From Lepidostoma basale (taxonomy: Eukaryota; Arthropoda; Insecta; Trichoptera; Lepidostomatidae), in NCBI GenBank assembly GCA_022606425.2, contig JAHDVF020000897.1:62001-126000 (forward strand): DNA of 64,000 nt. Direction: 5' to 3'. Below, piece by piece: positions 60,301 through 64,000 of the stretch (its first letter is position 1; every line of letters begins with the position of its first letter). The translations under genes and the position numbers were made by a program. The notes beneath the pieces are model-generated. The model made no database searches. It saw only the letters and a list, made by a program, of their open reading frames with translations, and was not told the DNA's origin.

Positions 60301-62857
60301 GAGGAAAATGTGGCACGATCAAATCAATCAAATATTAAATGTCGGTCACGCGAGGAGCCGGAGAAATCGACGTGCGTGCACGACAAGAATGAATGAAGAA
60401 TGTTTAGGAAGCGAGAGAAGTATGTCAGGACAGAATAGTGTAGTGCTCCATTCTTTCTGCCTACCCCTATGAAGAGACGGCGTGATGATTAGGTAAGGTT
60501 AGGTTAGGTTAGGTTAGTTTTTTGATTTTGTAAAATAAAAGTGTTTTGATTTTTCTTATTGTAATATTATCTCCGCTCTAGATGCCCAATTCACGTCAAG
60601 ATTTCGTTGTCTTAAATTTACGTATTTTCCTTTCTGACTATTTATCGTTACGATTGCAGACTCTGCAACCAAGAGATGCATCTGGTGACGGAAGTGGCCA
60701 CCCACTGCCTCTTCCACAAGATACCGCATCGGGCGGTGTTCCCCTGCATCCTCTGCCAGTACGGTGAGTCTTCTAAACCAATATTTCTGAACCATTTTAG
60801 CGGCACGATCTCTTAAAATGAATAAAAAAGTAAAAAAAAACTTGGATAATGGAGTTCTAGTGCCAACCATTATACAGTGAAACCCCTATTTTACGTTTTT
60901 TAACCTTTCCCTTACGGGGCTAAAATAAAAACCCGCGTTCCTGTGTTGGGTAGTCAGTACCCAATCAAAAATTAGCAATTTTAAATCAAAAAAATATATA
61001 TATTTTTGTGAATGTATATTTATACTTGTATACGAAATTCAGGATTTTCACCAAAGGGTGGTCAATTCAGATTCCATGATTCCATAATTTAAAAAAAAAA
61101 TAAGAACATTCATAGCTAATCCCCTTAATTAATTATAATTGAAGTCAAAGATTATAATAATTGAGATTTATTTGCTAAAAACATTAAAAAAACATCTGGC
61201 AACGCTCACGGGACGGGCATAGGTCCACTCTGGTTGCAAGCCCGAGAAATACTGCTGCCGACTGCCGGGCAGTGAGAACGTTGAGCTCCTCGCGCTTCCA
61301 CAGTGAGGTATGCAAGAGTGAGATGCAAATATAGTTTCGCGCACTCAGCGCTACGAATTTCGTTTCCGATTTCACAAAATATCTCGGTTGTACCTAATAT
61401 ATTTTGATTATTATCAATATTCTTTTTTTAATCAATGCGTAAATATATTATGGAGGAATACGTAAAATCTTAATCTTGTATTTAATATATTTATAAGGAT
61501 ATTGATGGTTATTAGAAGCAACGTGTAGAAGATACCCATAACAGGGAAGGGAGGGTTAAGGGACAGAAAAAAAACGTAAATGAGGGGGTATTGAAAAAAA
61601 CAAGATTCAGTTTTTTTTTAATCACGTAGATTAGTTTGAAAAATGCATGAACCTAAATGAAACCGATGTAAAAAGAAAGAAAATATGGTTATTAATTTAA
61701 CGATAAAAATAAAGCAAATAACTGTTTGTAAATGACAACCAAAAATGATTAATGTCAAAAAGAACGAAGCGTCACAAATCGAGCTGAAAACCGAATGACG
61801 GAAGGACAGATGTTAACCGGCGAAAATTGAAAAAATGTCGGCCAATCATCACGTCGCGCGTCGAATGCCGACCAATCACAACGCCGCTTACTAACCAATC
61901 ATAATCACACATCCGTACAGCCCGTACACACATCCGTTCGCCTGCCATGGTCCGGAGAATGGCATTTGATACTGTTTGGGCCCAATAGATCTTGAATATT
62001 GAGCAAAGGCACCTATTTATAAACACCTTGAGTTTTTCAATAACGTCCGCGGTAGATTTCCAAGTCTCACATCCGTTCAGCAGTACGCTTTTAACGCTAC
62101 TGCTGAATATTTGGAGCTTGAGCTTTCTCGAAATGATACCAATGAAATGATGAAGCATAGGGTAAGCTCCCCTTGCCTTGTTGAGTCTGCTGGCCCAGTC
62201 AGCTATCATACTACCGAGGTAGCAAAAGCTGGTCGTGGTCACAAGGGCGACACCGTGGAGCAAGATTGCGGTGGAGTCATTAGTGGACACTCATAGGTCT
62301 ACTGTCTTAATTTTGAGACCCACTTTTGCCGCTTCCTAGTGAAGTCTATTAACTTCTGAACATTATTAACTTCTTCTTCAAGTACCCTGTCGGGTCCCCC
62401 CAACGTTGGCGATCACCTCGGCGAACCTGTCCCTGTACTGCGCCGCTTAGAACAGCTCCTCCACACTTCGGATGCCGGTCCACTCCCTCACGTTTCGCAG
62501 CCAGGACATTTGTCTCTTTCCGGGCCCTCGGGGTCCCTCAATTTTTCCCTCCAATATCATGTTGGAGAAGGTGGTACTTTTCCCCACGCAGTATACGACC
62601 CAGATGTGAGATCTTTCGATCGATTAACAAATATTATTAACTTATTAACAAATGTTAATATTTAATTTCAGGGTTCACGTCCTTCCCGCAGGTGCGGCAG
62701 CACATCCGCAGCGAGCACGTGCGGCTGCCCGCGCTGCCTCCTCTCCCGCCCCCGCCCCCCGAGGACTGGGATGACGAGGACGGCCAGGAGGTCTGCGTGC
62801 TGGAGGAGTGGCTCGAGGAAGAGGAGGAGGAGATGCTGCGCGCGGTCAAGAACAGGG
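51253..62857 (+). CDS. Acidic C2H2 zinc-finger protein gene (7 exons, 3' end outside window)
   Basis: Seven phase-consistent exons encode about 619 residues. The first 380 or so are highly acidic, with Glu/Asp runs (e.g. EYLEEHLEDEEEEYLDEE) and Lys-Glu patches such as VIKEEK and VKKEPLDED that resemble sumoylation consensus sites. A basic segment (KTLKRKPKHEREFEAKIQKL) follows, likely helical. Two C2H2 fingers come near the end: C-x2-C-x12-H-x3-H (CRLCNQEM...HCLFH) and C-x2-C-x12-H-x4-H (CILCQYGF...HIRSEH), then a proline run and another acidic patch (EEWLEEEEEEM). The design suggests a nuclear DNA-binding regulator, but I do not recognise an ortholog. More fingers probably follow outside the window. 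It is in the same orientation as ACO1, 9.4 kb downstream, and has its own start. Confidence 0.88.
51468..52499 (-). mobile_element. Family A retrotransposon, longest copy, 13-bp target duplication
   Basis: Flanked by CGCAAATAAAAAC at 51455-51467 and 52500-52512. The tail is (GTTA)4 at the 51468 side. On the minus strand it codes for the reverse-transcriptase palm (GVKQGCIMSPWLFNLYMDNC, LLYADDAVLLADNEHELQVL) through to the C-terminal [20 protein letters not shown]. It is 5'-truncated, and about 90 bases before the tail are missing. It inserted into the plus copy whose pieces are 51446-51467 and 52500-53030, in intron 1 of the zinc-finger gene. Confidence 0.92.
52500..53030 (+). mobile_element. 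Family A host copy of the nested insertion
   Basis: Continues the short piece 51446-51467. Degraded middle region, then GRPRKTW-type sequence, the ICQERKVWQSILSAYPFGET block and a GGTTAGGTTAG tail. Confidence 0.85.
53085..53420 (-). mobile_element. Family G-like non-LTR end
   Basis: Minus text HLLRVAEMRTLRPIVGRTLR, DRIPNEEIRRLY and VRWIRQRRRF, clearly related to 36880-37260. Confidence 0.7.
53941..54089 (+). CDS. Zinc-finger gene exon 2
   Basis: Acceptor TTTTTGCAG, donor GTACTG. Encodes (S)EILGYEVPIASITGDNPVSE, NDNVFQFLMTVAVPED and an acidic end, DDVLPEDEAQLEDT(G). Phase fits exon 1 and exon 3. Confidence 0.87.
54330..54825 (+). mobile_element. Non-LTR family L 3' end
   Basis: Text SGRTRMVPYGGKRKRGRPRA, TWRRAL, then VKAAGLTWDDVRHQACNRVG and WRRFFEALCTTEV. 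It fills most of intron 2 of the zinc-finger gene and ends about 55 bases before the exon 3 acceptor. Confidence 0.78.
54880..55841 (+). CDS. Zinc-finger gene exon 3 (large acidic exon)
   Basis: A 962-base exon between TTTTGTAG and GTACCA, open throughout. It encodes (G)AVDLEAGEVFITGKDADMQK and on to the end at KDTFK. Composition is dominated by Asp, Glu, Ser and Lys, with two similar lysine blocks KPKILGVIKEEK and KPKILGVIREEK. No fold is recognised; it looks disordered. Confidence 0.9.
55870..56357 (+). mobile_element. Family A copy in intron 3 of the zinc-finger gene
   Basis: A 125-codon open stretch, [20 protein letters not shown] to TYPFGETA, and a (GTTA)n tail. It starts about 25 bases after the exon 3 donor. 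Confidence 0.88.
56562..56933. mobile_element. MITE inserted in retrotransposon family B
   Basis: Ends GGTCCATTTACACTGGAC and GTCCAGTGTAAATGGCTC are inverted repeats (core CCATTTACACTGGAC). Subterminal GAGCCGATACCGA / TCGGTATCGGCT also pair. TAAA and TTAA lie at its edges, so a TTAA target is possible. It interrupts the family B copy that starts near 56360. Confidence 0.7.
57481..57526. repeat. Perfect 20-bp hairpin
   Basis: TAATCCTTCCCTCCTCAGTT, loop CGAGGG, then the exact complement. The second arm belongs to family B coding sequence, so the first arm is an inverted copy of the same 20 bases. Confidence 0.9.
57820..58017 (+). CDS. Zinc-finger gene exon 4
   Basis: Sixty-six codons, VTKTLKRKPKHEREFEAKIQ, the middle SSFASSNLSTSETEKILNMI and the end KCLKPPEVQLLKMSNGNDR. 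Acceptor ATTGTAG, donor GTATGT. The first half is strongly basic, with possible nuclear-localisation or coiled-coil character. Confidence 0.88.
58185..59150. repeat. GT-rich minisatellite split by the solo LTR
   Basis: Units like GTGTAGTGTTGTTTTGTTGT at 58185-58335 and 59027-59140. Both parts include TATTATGTAATATTATG-like segments. One array was interrupted by the LTR. Confidence 0.8.
58336..59021 (-). mobile_element. Solo LTR with 5-bp target duplication
   Basis: Starts TGTACGGGAC and ends GATACA on the + strand, with a perfect GTGAT duplication (58331-58335, 59022-59026). On the minus strand a TATA box (GGTTATATAAGCCGG, about 58650) is followed about 200 bases later by a polyadenylation signal in AATAAAACTTGTTTTTATT (58465-58483), as in an LTR. 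No internal retrotransposon body is present. It splits a GT-rich minisatellite. Confidence 0.78.
59290..59447 (+). CDS. Zinc-finger gene exon 5
   Basis: Encodes NTVNSPDELLAGMKQIFGVK, KEPLDEDEEDVDGDLWEEED and RKDRLGVAPFVC(R). The last complete codon is the first Cys of finger 1. Acceptor ATTATTAG, donor GTTTGT (weak, but it joins CRLC correctly). Confidence 0.86.
59700..60525. mobile_element. Back-to-back family A copies with TTAGG-like tail
   Basis: Minus 59700-60275 and plus 60275-60490. The plus copy ends GGCGTGATGATTAGGTAAGG followed by (GGTTA)4, not the usual (GTTA)n. Confidence 0.8.
60660..60763 (+). CDS. Zinc-finger gene exon 6 (finger 1 and start of finger 2)
   Basis: Encodes (R)LCNQEMHLVTEVATHCLFHK and IPHRAVFPCILCQY(G). 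It finishes finger 1 and supplies the Cys pair of finger 2. Acceptor ATTGCAG, donor GTGAGT. Confidence 0.9.
60878..61598. mobile_element. Putative MITE, CAGTGAAACCCC type
   Basis: The left end CAGTGAAACCCCTATTTTAC is the imperfect complement of the right end (CGTAAATGAGGGGGTATTG). A second left-end copy lies at 59457-59540, just after the zinc-finger gene exon 5. The interior has a GC-rich block (61190-61370). No coding remnant recognised. Confidence 0.5.
61765..62345 (-). mobile_element. Non-LTR family E end
   Basis: 172-codon minus frame: LLHGVALVTTTSFCYLGSMI, ASRLNKARGAY, SSVKSVLLNGCETWKSTADV and FINRCLCSIFKIYWAQTVSN. RTE-like text. Same family as 5090-5400. Confidence 0.82.
62380..62632 (-). 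mobile_element. Non-LTR family C end before zinc-finger exon 7
   Basis: Complement of the family C block from KISHLGHILRGEKYHLLQ to AQYRDRFAEV. Ends about 40 bases before the exon 7 acceptor. Confidence 0.75.
62672..62857 (+). CDS. Zinc-finger gene exon 7 (end of finger 2)
   Basis: Encodes GFTSFPQVRQHIRSEHVRLP, a proline run (PPLPPPPPEDWDDED), and LEEWLEEEEEEMLRAVKNR, ending in frame at GTGAGA. Very GC-rich. No later exon was recognised before base 64000. Confidence 0.88.
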
Positions 62858-63579
62858 GTGAGATGACATTTTACTTTCATTGTTTCCTGCTGAGCTGAGT
62901 CTCATTCTTCTCTCTCACGACGATATTATAATTATATGTAAGCTTTTATTATGTTTCTGTTTCCTTAAACCCATCCGGTGTTCTAAATGTAAAAATTGCC
63001 TTCCTAACGTCCCCTGCCCGCATTTGCCTCCTCTGATCCTCACCTGACCTCCCGCTGTTATGTACATTTAGATAGTTTTCAGTAGCTCTGTTTTTGAATT
63101 TTTTATTTTTTTCTGTATTGTAATTTTGAAATGCTCTCTATGTAAATCTAGAGTTTGTTGATACTGATGTAAATTTATTTAGGTAACCTTGCCATACTTA
63201 GCATAGAATTTATAATATTGTTTTCTCTTTCGTTTTGTTGCATGTATTTTTCTATTAACTGTGTACCTTTTATAATCATTGATAGACGTTATTGAAACAA
63301 GTGAACTGTAATTATTAAAAAAAAAAATTGGTTACGCAAATTTTTAAGTGTTATTGTAATGTGATTTTTACTTAAAATGAATAAAAAAAATCTGTTTTCT
63401 AGAAGTTTTATGGGAATGACATGTTTAATTTTGCTAAGTGATTATGAAATGTAATATTTGAATGACATGTTTCGCCTTGCTAAGGTATGTTTAAAAATAT
63501 CTTAGCAAAGACAATCTGTGCACCATCTAAAAAGAACATTTTGTGCTAAATTATTTTTATTTTGTTATTTTATTTTATA

Positions 63580-63625
63580 CTAGCTGACCCGGCAACGCTT
63601 CGCTATTGCTAAATTCGAGTACATA
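63580..63625 (+). mobile_element. Terminal fragment of a widespread insect repeat
   Basis: ACTAGCTGACCCGGCAACGC is a sequence I recognise as recurring at ends of insect non-autonomous elements. The other end was not found. 62858-63390 and 63640-63815 are AT-rich with no gene seen. Confidence 0.4.
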
Positions 63626-63889
63626 AATAAACCCAATATATATTCAAAAAATACAATGAATTATAAACTTGAATACATATTACTAATGTAATAGAAAAAC
63701 AATTTTTTGAATATTTTATATGAAATTTAATGATCAAATAAACAATATTATATCACATTTGCAGAAAACATTCTATATATTAAAGAAACAAAACTCTTGA
63801 TTTTGTTGTCCATGAAATTCACATCAGAGCCAATAAAGTAAGTTTCTACTGCGAGTCCGTTGGCGTGGAATAGTAATATAGATGATAAT

Positions 63890-64000
63890 ACTACAAAAGC
63901 CTCCCTTCCCGACTTCCACAACTGTATCCCTCGCCGCTCTGCGCCATTGACCTCCTGCCACTCGTTTAATGTCATCAGACCATCTTGCTTGTGATCTGCC
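63890..64000 (-). mobile_element. Family J end, cut by window edge
   Basis: The complement encodes the same block as 36200-36320 (WSDDIK...VNGAERRGIQLWKSGREA) and runs off the window. Confidence 0.65.

Overview
The window reads as intron-rich insect nuclear DNA, probably lepidopteran. Two conserved genes lie on the + strand, split into short GC-richer exons by long AT-rich introns packed with transposable elements. The insect and lepidopteran assignment is inferred from element content (mariner, RTE-like and other non-LTR retrotransposon 3' ends, piggyBac, a tRNA-derived SINE, TTAGG-type repeats) and was not tested by a search.

Gene 1 (2666-41868, +) is cytosolic aconitase / iron regulatory protein 1. 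Eighteen exons with consistent phases and GT/AG boundaries give 805 residues up to the natural stop. Only about the first 85-90 residues lie upstream of the window. The three cluster cysteines (SCTNTS and GCMTC motifs) and the [12 protein letters not shown] loop are intact, so nothing in this part suggests a pseudogene. About 2.4 kb of coding sequence is spread over 39.2 kb, and one intron (11205-28633) is 17.4 kb.

Gene 2 (51253 to at least 62857, +) begins with its own ATG and has seven recognised exons (about 619 residues). It encodes a very acidic N-terminal half followed by two C2H2 zinc fingers and an acidic/proline-rich stretch, and it continues past the window.

The rest is mostly mobile DNA. 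The dominant element is a non-LTR retrotransposon (family A, RWFGHMER...[12 protein letters not shown]-terminus), present in dozens of 5'-truncated copies on both strands with (GTTA)n, (GTTT)n or TTAGG-like tails. One copy is inserted into another with a 13-bp target duplication. At least ten other non-LTR families are present as 3' ends. DNA elements include three mariners with TA duplications (one almost intact, 47978-49256), an antisense mariner relic, two TTAA-flanked piggyBac-like elements, two hAT-type MITEs with 8-bp duplications, a MITE with a 9-bp duplication, and other foldbacks. A solo LTR with a perfect 5-bp duplication splits a minisatellite.

The most interesting signal is a set of inverted-repeat modules whose sequence matches the hammerhead ribozyme core: CTGANGA, a hairpin, GAAA, then a perfect even-length palindrome and a cleavable H base. 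At least five sequence types occur here (palindromes ACTAGT, ACAGCTGT, ACATGT, ACGT, ACCGGT). This fits the small, stem-III-poor, dimer-cleaving hammerheads known from Penelope-like retroelements. The best examples are at 45541-45625 and 728-790.
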